From contig NZ_JAJGSX010000031.1 in NCBI RefSeq assembly GCF_021245725.1, positions 40,957 through 104,956 of the forward strand: a stretch of 64,000 bases of DNA, read 5' to 3'. Position numbers and translations under genes: made by a program. The DNA is from Pseudonocardia sp. TRM90224 (GTDB lineage: Bacteria > Actinomycetota > Actinomycetes > Mycobacteriales > Pseudonocardiaceae). Positions 48,511-59,006 of the stretch are shown one piece after another. The notes below the pieces were generated by a model. The model saw only the letters and a program-made list of their open reading frames with translations, was not told where the DNA came from and made no database searches. The first letter of the stretch is position 1. Each line of letters begins with the position of its first letter.

Positions 48511-51500
48511 TCACCAGCCGTAGAAGACCCGCTCGACGACGGCCCGGGCCCGCCGGGTGGTGCGCCGGTACTCGTCGAGGAACACGCCGGGGTCGCCGTC
48601 GGCGGGATAGCCCAGCGCGTGCGCGACGGCGGTCAGCTCCCGGCCCGACCGCGGCACCTGGTCGCCCGGCTTGCCGCGCACCAGCATCACCCCGTTGCGG
48701 GCCCGGGTCGCCATCGTCCAGCCCGCGGCGAGCTCGGTGACGTCCTCCGCCGTGAGCAACCCCGCCGAGCCGGCCTCGCGCAGCCCGTCCAGCGTCGACG
48801 TCGTGCGCAGCTCCGGCAGGTCGCCTGCGTGCTGCAGCTGCAGCAGCTGCACCGTCCACTCGACGTCGGCGAGCCCACCGAGGCCCAGCTTCGTGTGCAG
48901 GCTGCGATCGGCGCCGCGGGGCAGCCGCTCGGCGTCGACCCGGGCCTTGATCCGGCGGATCTCGGTGACGGCCGCGGCGCCGATGCCGTCGGCCGGGTAG
49001 CGGATCGGGTCGATCATCTCGACGAACCGGCGGCCGAGCTCCTCGTCACCCGCGACGGGCCGGGCCCGCAGCAGCGCCTGCGCCTCCCACGCCTCCGACC
49101 AGCGTGCGTAGTAGCTGCGGTAGGACTCCAGCGTCCTGACCAGCGCGCCGGAGCGGCCCTCGGGCCGCAGGTCGGCGTCGACGACGAGCGCCGGGTCGGG
49201 GCTGGGCGCGCCCAGCCGCCGGCGCACGGTCTCGGCCGCCGTCGTCGCGAACTTGACGGCGTCCTGGTCGGTCGCGTCGCGCACCGGCTCGCACACGAAG
49301 AGCACGTCGGCGTCGCTGCCGTAGCCCAGCTCGGCCCCGCCGAGCCGGCCCATCCCGATCACCGCGATCCGCGCCGGCGCCGGCCCGTCGGTGGTGAGCG
49401 TGCGCAGCACCGAGTGCAGGGTTGCGTCGAGCACCGCCACCCACACCGAGCTGAGCGCCTCGCACACCTGCTCGGTCGACAGCTCCCCCAGCAGGTCCGC
49501 GCAGGCCACCCGCAGGATCTCGTGGCGGCGCAGCGAGCGCGCGGTGGCCGCGGCCGAGTCCGGGTCCTGCTGCCGCGCCACCGTCGTCAGCAGCGACGCC
49601 GCCACCTCCGCGGGCTCGCGCTTCAGCTCGTCGGCCTGGCTCGCGACCGGCGCCGCGAGCAGCCGCAGCACCTCCGGCGCGCGCACGAGCAGGTCGGGGA
49701 CCAGCGCGGACGTGCCGAGCAGCCGCATGAGCCGCTGCGCGACCAGCCCCTCGTCGCGCAGCAGCCGCAGGTACCACGGGGTGTTCGCGAGCGCCTCGGA
49801 CACCCGCCGGTAGGCGAGCAGCCCGCGGTCGGGGTCGGGGCTCATCGCGAGGTCGTCGAGCAGCACCGGCAGCAGCGTCTGCTGGATCGCGGCCGCCCGG
49901 GAGACGCCGGACGTCAGCGCGCGCAGGTGGTTGAGCGCGCCCTCCGGCGAGGCCCACCCGAGCGCGGCGAGCCGCGCGGCTGCGTCCTTCTCCGAGAGCC
50001 GGACGGTGTCGGGCGAGAGCCGCGAGACCGCCGTGAGCAGCGGCCGGTAGAACAGCTTCTCGTGCAGGCGGCGCACCCGCCGCGCGTTGCGCGACCACTC
50101 CGCGGTCAGCACACCGACGACGTCGCGTCGCCCGTCGGGGCGCATCCGCGCGGCGCGGGCGAGCCAGCGCAGGCCGGCCGTGTCGTCAGGTGCTGGGAGC
50201 AGGTGGGTGCGCAGCATCCGCTGCAGCTGCAGCCGGTGTTCGAGCAGGCGCAGGAACCGGTAGGACGCCGCGAGGTTGGCGCCGTCCTCGCGCCCGATGT
50301 AGCCGCCGTCCGACAGCGCGGCGAGCGCCTCGAGGGTCGACGGCGAGCGCAGCGACTCGTCGGTGCGCCCGTGCACCAGCTGCAGCAGCTGCACCGCGAA
50401 CTCGACGTCACGCAGCCCGCCGGGCCCGAGCTTCAGCTCGCGGTCGGCGTGGTCGGGGCGGATGTGCTCCTCGACGCGGCGGCGCATCGCCTGCACGTCG
50501 GGCACGAAGTCCTCGCGGCCGGCGGCGCTCCACACCATCGGCGCGACGGCGTCGGCGTACGCGGCGCCCAGCTCGGGGTCGCCGGCGATCGGACGGGCCT
50601 TGAGCAGCGCCTGGAACTCCCAGGTCTTCGCCCAGCGCTTGTAGTAGGAGATGTGTCCGTCGAGCGTGCGCACGAGCGCCCCCTGGCGGCCCTCCGGGCG
50701 CAGGTTGGCGTCGACCTGGAAGCACGCCTCCCCCGCGATCCGCATCATCCGGCTTGCCAGGCGGGTGGTGGCCTGGTCGGCGGGCTCGGCGACGAACACG
50801 ACGTCGACGTCGCTGACGTAGTTCAGCTCGTGCCCGCCGGTCTTGCCCATCGCGATGATCGCGAGCCGGCCGGGCTCGCCGCCCGCCTCGGCCAGCGCGA
50901 CCGCGAGCGCGGCGTGCAGCGCGGCCGCCGCGAGATCGGCGAGGCGCGCGGCAACGTCCTCGACGGCGAGCACCGGGAGCTCCGGCTCACCGACGGCACC
51001 GAGGTCGGCCGCGGCGAGCGCGAGGAGCTCGTCGCGATAGGCGTTGCGCAGCGCCGTGATCGCCTCCGCGCCGGTGAGCTGCGCCGTCGTGCCGCCGGCG
51101 GCTCCGGGCGGCGGCGCGTCGGGGTCGGCGCCGACGGCGGTAAGCATCGCCACCACGGCGCCGCGGGCGTCGGCGGGCCCGACGTCGCTGGTGAGCCGCT
51201 GCCACCGGTCGGGGTGCGTGATCAGGTGGTCGGCCAGCGCCGTCGAGCTGCCCAGCAGGGCGAGCAGCCGCCCGCGCAGCCCGGCATCGGAGCGCAAGGC
51301 GGCGTCGAGGGCCTTCCGGTCGGGGACGGCGGCATAGAGTCGCTCGGCGGAACGCAGCGCCAGATCGGGATCGGGGCTGCGGGCCAGCGCCCACATGATC
51401 GACTCGGCGCCGCCGGCCGGCTTGTCGCCCTCCCACCAGCCGAGCTCGCCGAGCGTCGACTCCGACCGCGGCTCCGTGAGCCCGAGCCGCGCCAAAGAAC

Positions 51501-51513
51501 CTCCGGTACGCAC
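48511..51513 (-). CDS. glnE: Glutamine synthetase adenylyltransferase/deadenylase
   Basis: 1000 residues, typical of actinobacterial GlnE. Two nucleotidyltransferase domains are seen: the N-terminal adenylyl-removing domain with GMGKTGGHELNYVSDVDVV and the C-terminal adenylyltransferase domain with GMGRLGGAELGYGSDADVLF, each followed by VDANLRPEGRQGALVRT or VDADLRPEGRSGALVRT. PII-linked helical regions lie between. It adjusts glutamine synthetase activity to nitrogen status. glnA lies outside the window. Confidence 0.96.
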   Translation of the reverse strand: MRTGGSLARLGLTEPRSESTLGELGWWEGDKPAGGAESIMWALARSPDPDLALRSAERLYAAVPDRKALDAALRSDAGLRGRLLALLGSSTALADHLITHPDRWQRLTSDVGPADARGAVVAMLTAVGADPDAPPPGAAGGTTAQLTGAEAITALRNAYRDELLALAAADLGAVGEPELPVLAVEDVAARLADLAAAALHAALAVALAEAGGEPGRLAIIAMGKTGGHELNYVSDVDVVFVAEPADQATTRLASRMMRIAGEACFQVDANLRPEGRQGALVRTLDGHISYYKRWAKTWEFQALLKARPIAGDPELGAAYADAVAPMVWSAAGREDFVPDVQAMRRRVEEHIRPDHADRELKLGPGGLRDVEFAVQLLQLVHGRTDESLRSPSTLEALAALSDGGYIGREDGANLAASYRFLRLLEHRLQLQRMLRTHLLPAPDDTAGLRWLARAARMRPDGRRDVVGVLTAEWSRNARRVRRLHEKLFYRPLLTAVSRLSPDTVRLSEKDAAARLAALGWASPEGALNHLRALTSGVSRAAAIQQTLLPVLLDDLAMSPDPDRGLLAYRRVSEALANTPWYLRLLRDEGLVAQRLMRLLGTSALVPDLLVRAPEVLRLLAAPVASQADELKREPAEVAASLLTTVARQQDPDSAAATARSLRRHEILRVACADLLGELSTEQVCEALSSVWVAVLDATLHSVLRTLTTDGPAPARIAVIGMGRLGGAELGYGSDADVLFVCEPVRDATDQDAVKFATTAAETVRRRLGAPSPDPALVVDADLRPEGRSGALVRTLESYRSYYARWSEAWEAQALLRARPVAGDEELGRRFVEMIDPIRYPADGIGAAAVTEIRRIKARVDAERLPRGADRSLHTKLGLGGLADVEWTVQLLQLQHAGDLPELRTTSTLDGLREAGSAGLLTAEDVTELAAGWTMATRARNGVMLVRGKPGDQVPRSGRELTAVAHALGYPADGDPGVFLDEYRRTTRRARAVVERVFYGW

Positions 51514-51547
51514 GACACGTGATCCTGCCGCACCGCCGGCGCCGGGG

Positions 51548-52453
51548 TCAGCCCCGCCGGAGCGCGGCGAAGGCGGCGAGGGTGGCGTCGACGTCCGTGC
51601 CGGACTCGGGTTGCAGCACCACGTGGCCGACGCCGAGCCGCGCGACGGTCGCCAGGTCCTTCGCCCAGCCGCTCGGCCCGCCGCTGAAGAGGGCGTCGCC
51701 GTCGTGGAAGCGGGCGGTGGCGCGCAGCACGACGGGCAGCGCGGTGGGGTCGCGGCCCTCGGCCTCGACGGCCACGCGCCAGAGGTGCAGGTCGGCGGCG
51801 AGCTGGTCGACGTCCTCGCGGTAGGGGTGCAGGCCGTCCGCGATCCGCGCGGCCCGCCGGAGCCCGGCCTCCGTCGTGTACCCGAGCAGCAGCGGGACGC
51901 TGCCGCGCTCCGGTTTCGGCCCGATGTCCGACGTCGGGACGGGGTAGCGCGGGCTGTCGTGGCACACCGGGTCGGGGCCCCAGATCGCGCGCATCGCGGC
52001 GAGGTGCTCGTCGAGCCCCGAGCCCTTGCGGGCCGGCGGCACCCCCGCGGCGGCGAACTCCTCCGCCATCCAGCCCGACGTCACCCCCGCGAGCACCCGC
52101 CCGCCGGACAGCCGGTCGAGCGTCGCGAACCTGCGGGCCAGCAGCACCGGTGGGTGGTAGAGCACGTTCACCGCGCTCGTCCCGAGCCGGACCCGCGACG
52201 TGCGGGCGGCGACGAACGCGAGCACGTCGATCGGGTCGAACACCGACGTGTACCCCTCGGGCGGCAGCGTGATCGGCACCGGCACCCCCGGCATCGTGAC
52301 CGGCGCGTGCGGGCGCAGCCAGCGGTCCATCACCCACACCGAGTCGAGCCCGATCTCCTCCGCGCCGACGGCGAGCCGCACCAGCTCGGCACCGTCGACG
52401 TGCGCTCCCCCGTTGGGCAGCCCGATCCCCAGCTGCACGTTCGCTGCATCCAT
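51548..52453 (-). CDS. LLM class (F420/FMN-dependent) oxidoreductase
   Basis: 301 residues from ATG 52453. Luciferase-like pattern: VQLGIGLPNGGAHVDGAELV, EEIGLDSVWVMDRWLRPH, RVRLGTSAVNVLYHPPVLLA, RFATLDRLSGGRVLAGVTSG WMAEEF. This is the TIM-barrel of F420-dependent oxidoreductases common in actinobacteria. Substrate unknown. It is 34 bp upstream of glnE on the same strand, so could be co-transcribed with it. Confidence 0.88.
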   Translation of the reverse strand: MDAANVQLGIGLPNGGAHVDGAELVRLAVGAEEIGLDSVWVMDRWLRPHAPVTMPGVPVPITLPPEGYTSVFDPIDVLAFVAARTSRVRLGTSAVNVLYHPPVLLARRFATLDRLSGGRVLAGVTSGWMAEEFAAAGVPPARKGSGLDEHLAAMRAIWGPDPVCHDSPRYPVPTSDIGPKPERGSVPLLLGYTTEAGLRRAARIADGLHPYREDVDQLAADLHLWRVAVEAEGRDPTALPVVLRATARFHDGDALFSGGPSGWAKDLATVARLGVGHVVLQPESGTDVDATLAAFAALRRG

Positions 52454-52623
52454 GGTTCGACGACGAACGGGCGCACGGCAGATCGACAGCCTGCTAAGCT
52501 CGAGGAGCGCCGCCGGGCGCACCCGGTCCGCGGGGAAGGGACGATCCCACCGGCAGCACGGTGAGTGCCTGGCACGAACCTTCTCGCCCGCCGACGCGGA
52601 CACGGGCCATCCGGAGGTTCGTC

Positions 52624-53916
52624 ATGCCCACCCTGCCTGAGCAACCGTCGCTGGAGCACCTGCGCAAGCAGGCCAAGGCGCTGCGTCGCGAGTGCGCCGT
52701 CCCGCTGCACACGGCCCAGCGCGAGGTTGCGCTCTCCTACGGTTTCGCCAGCTGGCCGCGGCTCGTCCGGTTCGTCGAGGCAAGCGGTCTCGGCGGCATC
52801 CGCCGCGCGCTCGCCCTCGCCGAGCCGGACCTCCTGCGCGAGCTGCTGGCCGCCGATCCCGGCACCGCCACGGCGCCGATCGACGGGCTGGCGCCGCTGC
52901 TCGTGCTGCTGCGCGATTCCGCGGGCGCGCCCTCGGACGTCCGGGGCTGCACAGCGCTGCTGCTCGACGCGGGCGCCGACCCCGACAGCCACACCGTCGA
53001 GTGGGGTGGCGAGGGCCGGCAGACCGCACTGTTCGACGCCGTCGAGCGCGCCGACTCCGCGCTGGTCCGGCTGCTCGTCGAGCAGGGCGCCTCTAAGGAC
53101 GAGGACGCCTTCTACCACGCTTGCGAGCAGTCCGACCTGGCGATGCTGGACCTGCTGTGGGTGCCGGGCCACGAGCGGCTCGTCAACCACAAGCTCGACT
53201 TCGAGGACGAGGCCGGGCTGCGCTGGTTCCTCGACCGCGGCGTCGACGTGAACGCCGAGTTCGCGCTGCACCACGCGATCGTCCGCGGCCGCGGTGTGCG
53301 GACGTTGACGATGCTGCTCGACGCCGGCGCCGACATCGATCTGCCGTGGGGCCGCTGGGACGTCGGACGCCGCCCGCTCGCGCTGGCCGCCCGCGCGGGG
53401 CACCTCGACGCGTACGAGCTGCTGGCCGCCCGTGGCGCCCGCGCCGAGCTGGACGACGTCGACGCCGCGGTGCTGGCGGTGGCCCGCGGCGAGTCCGCGC
53501 GCCTGCCCGTCGCGCCGCCGCCCGCGCTGGGCATCCCGGCCGGCACCGGGTACGGCTGGGTGCTGGGGCAGTTCGCGCTGCTCGGGCGGCTCGACGTCGT
53601 GCGTGCGCTGCTCGACGCGGGGCTCGACGTCGACACCCGCGGCTGGAGCAACTTCACGCCGCTCGACCAGGCCGCGATGAACGGGCGCACCGATGTCGTC
53701 CGGCTGCTGGTCGAACGCGGCGCCGACCTCACCGATCGCGCGTTCGACGACGAGGGCCCCACCCCGCTCGACTGCGCGCTCTGGGGGTTGCGCAACAACC
53801 GGGCCGCCGACGGCGACCACCTCGGCACCGTCCGCCTGCTCGTCGAGGCCGGCGCACCCACCCAGCACACCACCCCGACGGGCGGCCCGGCCGTCGACGC
53901 CCTGCTCACCCGCTGA
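52624..53916 (+). CDS. Ankyrin-repeat protein
   Basis: 430 residues from ATG 52624, with GGAGG 7 nt upstream. The N-terminus (PEQPSLEHLRKQAKALRREC) resembles the short motif found in front of actinobacterial ankyrin proteins. About six degenerate ankyrin units follow, such as ALFDAVERADSALVRLLVEQ, LALAARAGHLDAYELLAARG and PLDQAAMNGRTDVVRLLVER. It should mediate protein binding; partner unknown. A palindromic element begins 3 bp after the stop. Confidence 0.85.
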   Translation: MPTLPEQPSLEHLRKQAKALRRECAVPLHTAQREVALSYGFASWPRLVRFVEASGLGGIRRALALAEPDLLRELLAADPGTATAPIDGLAPLLVLLRDSAGAPSDVRGCTALLLDAGADPDSHTVEWGGEGRQTALFDAVERADSALVRLLVEQGASKDEDAFYHACEQSDLAMLDLLWVPGHERLVNHKLDFEDEAGLRWFLDRGVDVNAEFALHHAIVRGRGVRTLTMLLDAGADIDLPWGRWDVGRRPLALAARAGHLDAYELLAARGARAELDDVDAAVLAVARGESARLPVAPPPALGIPAGTGYGWVLGQFALLGRLDVVRALLDAGLDVDTRGWSNFTPLDQAAMNGRTDVVRLLVERGADLTDRAFDDEGPTPLDCALWGLRNNRAADGDHLGTVRLLVEAGAPTQHTTPTGGPAVDALLTR

Positions 53917-53918
53917 AG

Positions 53919-53984
53919 TTCCCCACCGTTTTGCCAACCTGCACACGCAGAACAGCGCGCAGGTTGGCAAAACGGTGGGCAGGT
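53919..53984. repeat. Dispersed palindromic element after ankyrin gene
   Basis: Arms TTCCCCACCGTTTTGCCAAC and GTTGGCAAAACGGTGGG, with inner GCACACGCAGAACAGCGCGC as centre. It lies between two genes in the same orientation. Confidence 0.8.
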
Positions 53985-54026
53985 TGCCGTCGAAGTCGGG
54001 GTTGCGTTCGAGTGAACTCACAGTCC

Positions 54027-54039
54027 TAGCGTCGGGGCA
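54027..54039 (+). promoter_or_regulatory. -10 box for a probably leaderless SDR transcript
   Basis: TAGCGT (54027-54032) ends 6 bp before ATG 54039, so transcription likely starts at or next to the start codon. No ribosome binding site fits between them. Leaderless mRNAs are common in actinobacteria. Confidence 0.45.
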
Positions 54040-54746
54040 TGACGACGATGTTGATCACCGGGGCGAACAAGGGCATCGGGTTCGCGGCCGCACGCGGGCT
54101 CGTCGAGGCGGGCCACCACGTCTACCTCGGCAGCCGCGACGCCGAACGCGGGCGCCGGGCAGCCGATCGGCTCGGCGCCACGGCGGTCCAGCTCGACGTC
54201 ACCGACGACGCGTCCGTGGGCGCCGCGGCCGCCGCGGTGGAGGCTGCCGGCGGGCTCGACGTGCTCGTCAACAACGCCGGCATCCAGGGTGAGCTGAGCA
54301 GCGACGGCGTCATCGGTGCCCCCGACCTCACCGCCGAACTCATGCGTCACACGTTCGAGACGAACGTCTTCGGCATCGTGCGGGTGCTGCATGCCTTCCT
54401 CCCGATGCTGAGCCGCTCGGCCGCACCGGTCGTGGTGAACGTCAGCAGCGGGCTGGCGTCGTTGAGCCGCGTCACGACCCCGGGCACCCCCGCGTACGCC
54501 TACCGCGGTGTTGCGTACCCGGCGTCGAAGACCGCGGTCAACGCGATCACCGTGCAGTACGCCAAGGCGTTCCCCCAGATGCGGATCAACGCCGTCGAGC
54601 CCGGCTTCACCAGCACCGATCTCAACGGCCACGCCGGCGCGCAAACCGTCGAGCAGGGTGCCGAGATCATCGTCCGGATGGCTCAGCTCGGCCCCGACGG
54701 CCCGACGGGCGGCTACTTCGACGCCGAGGGCGCCCTCCCGTGGTGA
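54039..54746 (+). CDS. Short-chain dehydrogenase/reductase
   Basis: 235 residues from ATG 54039. TGANKGIG cofactor motif near the N-terminus, NNAGI, VVNVSSGLAS, and the catalytic Tyr/Lys as YPASKTAVN, with Ser upstream. A typical classical SDR that reduces or oxidises a carbonyl with NADP(H); substrate unknown. It ends 81 bp before the convergent pxpC gene. Confidence 0.93.
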   Translation: MTTMLITGANKGIGFAAARGLVEAGHHVYLGSRDAERGRRAADRLGATAVQLDVTDDASVGAAAAAVEAAGGLDVLVNNAGIQGELSSDGVIGAPDLTAELMRHTFETNVFGIVRVLHAFLPMLSRSAAPVVVNVSSGLASLSRVTTPGTPAYAYRGVAYPASKTAVNAITVQYAKAFPQMRINAVEPGFTSTDLNGHAGAQTVEQGAEIIVRMAQLGPDGPTGGYFDAEGALPW

Positions 54747-54754
54747 CCCGCGCA

Positions 54755-54830
54755 CCCGGAGAGCCCGACTCGCCCACCCGAGCGCCCCGACTCGCGCACG
54801 CGGGGAGCCCGACTCGCGGGTGGGCGCTCA
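54755..54830. repeat. GAGCCCGACTCG repeats with hairpin between convergent genes
   Basis: Several GACTCG words with CGCCCACCCG and CGGGTGGGCG arms that can pair. Same family as 11165-11222. Likely transcript end between the SDR and pxpC genes. Confidence 0.5.
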
Positions 54831-55796
54831 GCCGAGGGCGTCGTGCAGCTTCTCCACCCGCCGCTTCCCGTCGGCCCGCGCGGCGAGCGCGCCGTCCAGG
54901 TCGACCTCGACGAACCGGGTGCGGGTGCCGGGCGCCGACTGCGCGACCACGTCGAGGTCGACGCTGAGCACGGTCGCGACCATCATGTAGCCGCCCCCGG
55001 AGACGGCGTCGCGGTGCAGCACGATCGGCTCGACGCTGCCTGGCACCTGGATCGAACCGATCGGGTAGGGCGCGTCGACGATGTTCGACGGGTCCTGGCC
55101 CGCCCCGAACGGGGGTTCCCGCTCGACGGTCTCCAGCTCCGCGCCGGAGTAGCGGAAGCCGATCCGGTCGGCGACCGGCGTGAGCTTCCACGTCGTGTCG
55201 AGGAAGGTCGCCCGCCCGTCGGTGGACAGGCGATGGTCGTAGAGACCCATCATCACGCGCACCTCGACATCCTTGCTGTACGCGCCCCGCAGCTCGGCGG
55301 GCACGACCCGGCCCGCACCGGCGCCGTTCACGCCGTCCCCGATACGCAGCTCGTCGCCCGCGGTCAACGGCCTGCCGTTGTGCCCGCCCAACGCCCCGAG
55401 CGCGTACGTCGAGCGGCTGCCGAGCACCTCGGGCACGTCCACCCCGCCGGCCACGGCCAGGTACGCCCGCGCGCCGGCGGTCAGGTACCCGAACGACAGT
55501 GTTTCGCCCTCCCCGACGGCGAACGACTCCCACATCGGGCGTTCCTCGCCGTCGACCTTCGGCACCATCGTCGCGCCCGCGACCGCCACCACGGCCGGCG
55601 CGGTGAACACGAGCTCCGGTCCCATGTAGACGATCTCCAGGACGGCCGCCCCGTGCGGGTTGCCGACCAGCAGGTTCGCCGCCTGCAACGCGTACTGGTC
55701 GAGCGCGCCCGACGGCGGGATGCCCAGGTCGTAGAATCCGGCCCGGCCGCCGTCCTGGACGGTCGTGGAGAGCCCCGGCTTGCGAACCGTGATCAT
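54828..55796 (-). CDS. pxpC: 5-oxoprolinase subunit C (biotin-dependent carboxyltransferase-like)
   Basis: 322 residues from ATG 55796. Pattern: ITVRKPGLSTTVQDGGRAGF, GALDQYALQAANLLVGNPHG, VAVAGATMVPKVDGEERP, FGYLTAGARAYLAVAGGVDV, and FRYSGAELETVEREPPFGAG. This is the KipA/PxpC (AHS2) family. With PxpA and PxpB it forms the ATP-dependent 5-oxoproline-opening enzyme. Overlaps pxpB by 4 bp. Confidence 0.93.
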   Translation of the reverse strand: MITVRKPGLSTTVQDGGRAGFYDLGIPPSGALDQYALQAANLLVGNPHGAAVLEIVYMGPELVFTAPAVVAVAGATMVPKVDGEERPMWESFAVGEGETLSFGYLTAGARAYLAVAGGVDVPEVLGSRSTYALGALGGHNGRPLTAGDELRIGDGVNGAGAGRVVPAELRGAYSKDVEVRVMMGLYDHRLSTDGRATFLDTTWKLTPVADRIGFRYSGAELETVEREPPFGAGQDPSNIVDAPYPIGSIQVPGSVEPIVLHRDAVSGGGYMMVATVLSVDLDVVAQSAPGTRTRFVEVDLDGALAARADGKRRVEKLHDALG

Positions 55797-56673
55797 GCGA
55801 GCACCTCCAGCAGCTTCGCGTTGTAACCGTCGGGGTCCTCGAGGAACGGCGCCAGTGCGAACTCCACGTCGTGCTGGACGATCCGGAACGTCCCCGCCTC
55901 CACCTCGGCGAGGTGCGCGTCGTACGTCTCGCGGTCGATCGGCCGGAACTTCACGATGTCGGCCGGCCGGAAGAACACCATGAAGTCGGCGAAGTCCGGC
56001 ATCGACTGCGTCGGGTCGTAGATCGGCGCCGGGGTGATCCCGAACATCTGGTAACCACCGGCCCCGCGCACCGAGTAGATGCACGAGAAGCACCCGCCGT
56101 ACCCCACGGTCTGCTTGGGTGTGTCGGTGCGCGGGCGCAGGTACTTCGGCACCACGATCTGGCGGTCCTGCGGCACCATCTGGAACAGGAAAGGCAGCCC
56201 TGCGACGAAACCGACCATCGAGGTGAACCACGGCGAGCCCGAGTGCGCGGCGATGAACTCCTCGACGTCGCCGTAGCCGTTGATCCGCGCCGCGTACTCG
56301 ATGTCGGTGCCGTCGGGGTCCTGGTGGCGGTCGCGGAACCGCATGAGCGTCTCGGTGGTCCACGGGTCGCGGTAGAGCACCGGGATCTCCACGACCCGCG
56401 TGGGGAGCGTGACGTCCGCGGCGTCGCCGACCTGCTTCTCCAGCTCCTGCAACCGGCTCTGCAACTCCCGCGGCGCGAGCACGTCGGGGTCGTAGCGCAC
56501 CTGGTAGGACGCATTGGCCGGGCAGATCTCCAGCACCCCGTCGGGCCGGTCGTCACGCAGCGCCTTGGTGATCGCCATGGCCCGGAAGTTGGCCTGCAGG
56601 CTCATCTCCTCGGCCAGCTCCACGAACACGAACTCGTCCCCGCCCCAGCTGTACCGGGCGGGAGAGACATCCG

Positions 56674-56677
<4 letters not shown>
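55793..56677 (-). CDS. pxpB: 5-oxoprolinase subunit B (KipI family)
   Basis: 294 residues. ATG 56677 overlaps the biotin carboxylase stop (ATGA); ATG 56686 is three codons upstream. Pattern: SWGGDEFVFVELAEEMSLQA, RVVEIPVLYRDPWTTET, GYGDVEEFIAAHSGSPWFTS, GFVAGLPFLFQMVP, VGYGGCFSCIYSVRGAGGYQ MFG. This is the AHS1/PxpB fold, slightly longer at the N-terminus than the Bacillus protein. Confidence 0.93.
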
Positions 56678-58011
<1,334 letters not shown>

Positions 58012-58272
58012 CTACTCCGTCCCGGCGCCGTCGGTCTCGACGACCGCGACGACCTGCCCCGCGTCGACCTCCGCCTCGTTCTCCACGAGGAACTCCACCA
58101 CGGTGCCGGCGGCACCGGCCGGCACCTCGTGGAACGACTTCATGACCTCCACCAGGCCGACCGTGTCGTCGGCGCCGACGCTGCGGCCGGTGTCGGTGAA
58201 CAACTCGCTCTCGGGGTCGGGTTTTCGGTAGAAGACGCCGGGGATGGGCGAGACCACCTCGTGCCTGGTCAT
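58012..58272 (-). CDS. Biotin carboxyl carrier protein (short)
   Basis: 86 residues from ATG 58272. The biotin-accepting Lys is in LVEVMKSFHEV, where VMKS replaces the usual AMKM, and a second half GTVVEFLVENEAEVDAGQVV follows. It lacks the long N-terminus of AccB. It serves the adjacent biotin carboxylase and may also be the partner for the Pxp proteins. Its stop codon directly precedes the carboxylase GTG; its ATG overlaps the end of pxpA. Confidence 0.88.
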   Translation of the reverse strand: MTRHEVVSPIPGVFYRKPDPESELFTDTGRSVGADDTVGLVEVMKSFHEVPAGAAGTVVEFLVENEAEVDAGQVVAVVETDGAGTE

Positions 58273-59006
58273 GCTGCTCCTCTCGCGGGCAGGTACGGGC
58301 CGAGCGCTTCGCGGACGGCTCCGGCCAGCTCGACGGCGTTCGGGGTGTCGGAATGCACGCAGACGCAGTCGGCGCGCACCGGGATCTCGCTGCCGTCGGT
58401 GGCGGTCGCGACGCCGTCGGTCACCGCGCGCAACGCTCCGGCCGCGGACGCTGCGGGGTCGAACGCCTGGTGCACGCGGGTGATCACCAGCGAGCCGTCG
58501 GGCCGGTAGTCGAGGTCGGCGTAGTACTCGGAGATGAAGCCCGCCGGCCGGGCGCCCCACACCTTCTCGTGCACGGTGCCGGCCATCCCCATCAGCGGCA
58601 CCCCGAACACCTCCGCGGCGTCGGCGACGGCACCGGCGACCTCCTCGTCGCGCGCCGCCATGCCGTAGAGCGAGCCGTGTGCCTTGATGTGGTTGAGCTC
58701 CATGTCCTGCTCGCGCAGGAACGCCACCAGGGCGCCCACCTGGTACAGCACCGCCGCGGTGAGCTCCGCGCGGTCCATCTTCATCTCCCGCCGCCCGAAG
58801 CCCTCGCGGTCGGGCAGCGACGGGTGCGCGCCAACCTTCACCCCGTGCCGCTTGGCCAGCGCGACCGTCGAGCGCATCACCGACGGGTCGGAGGCGTGGA
58901 ACCCGCAGGCCACATTCGCGAGCGTGATCAGTGGCATCAGGCCCTCGTCGTCGCCGCAGCGGTAGATGCTGAAGGCCTCTCCCATATCGCAGTTGATGTC
59001 CACCAT
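58269..59006 (-). CDS. pxpA: 5-oxoprolinase subunit A (LamB/YcsF family)
   Basis: 245 residues from ATG 59006, which shares one base with the stop of the molybdenum hydroxylase gene. Family motifs are clear: VDINCDMGEAFSIYRCGDDE, ANVACGFHASDPSVMRSTVA, VGAHPSLPDREGFGRREM, HIKAHGSLYGMAARD, EYYADLDYRPDGSLV. PxpA works with PxpB and PxpC to hydrolyse 5-oxoproline to glutamate using ATP. Confidence 0.93.
   Translation of the reverse strand: MVDINCDMGEAFSIYRCGDDEGLMPLITLANVACGFHASDPSVMRSTVALAKRHGVKVGAHPSLPDREGFGRREMKMDRAELTAAVLYQVGALVAFLREQDMELNHIKAHGSLYGMAARDEEVAGAVADAAEVFGVPLMGMAGTVHEKVWGARPAGFISEYYADLDYRPDGSLVITRVHQAFDPAASAAGALRAVTDGVATATDGSEIPVRADCVCVHSDTPNAVELAGAVREALGPYLPARGAA

Noticed and set aside
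48184..51522. A 1112-codon open frame antisense to glnE
   Set aside because: Shadow of GlnE; no domain and unnatural amino acid composition.
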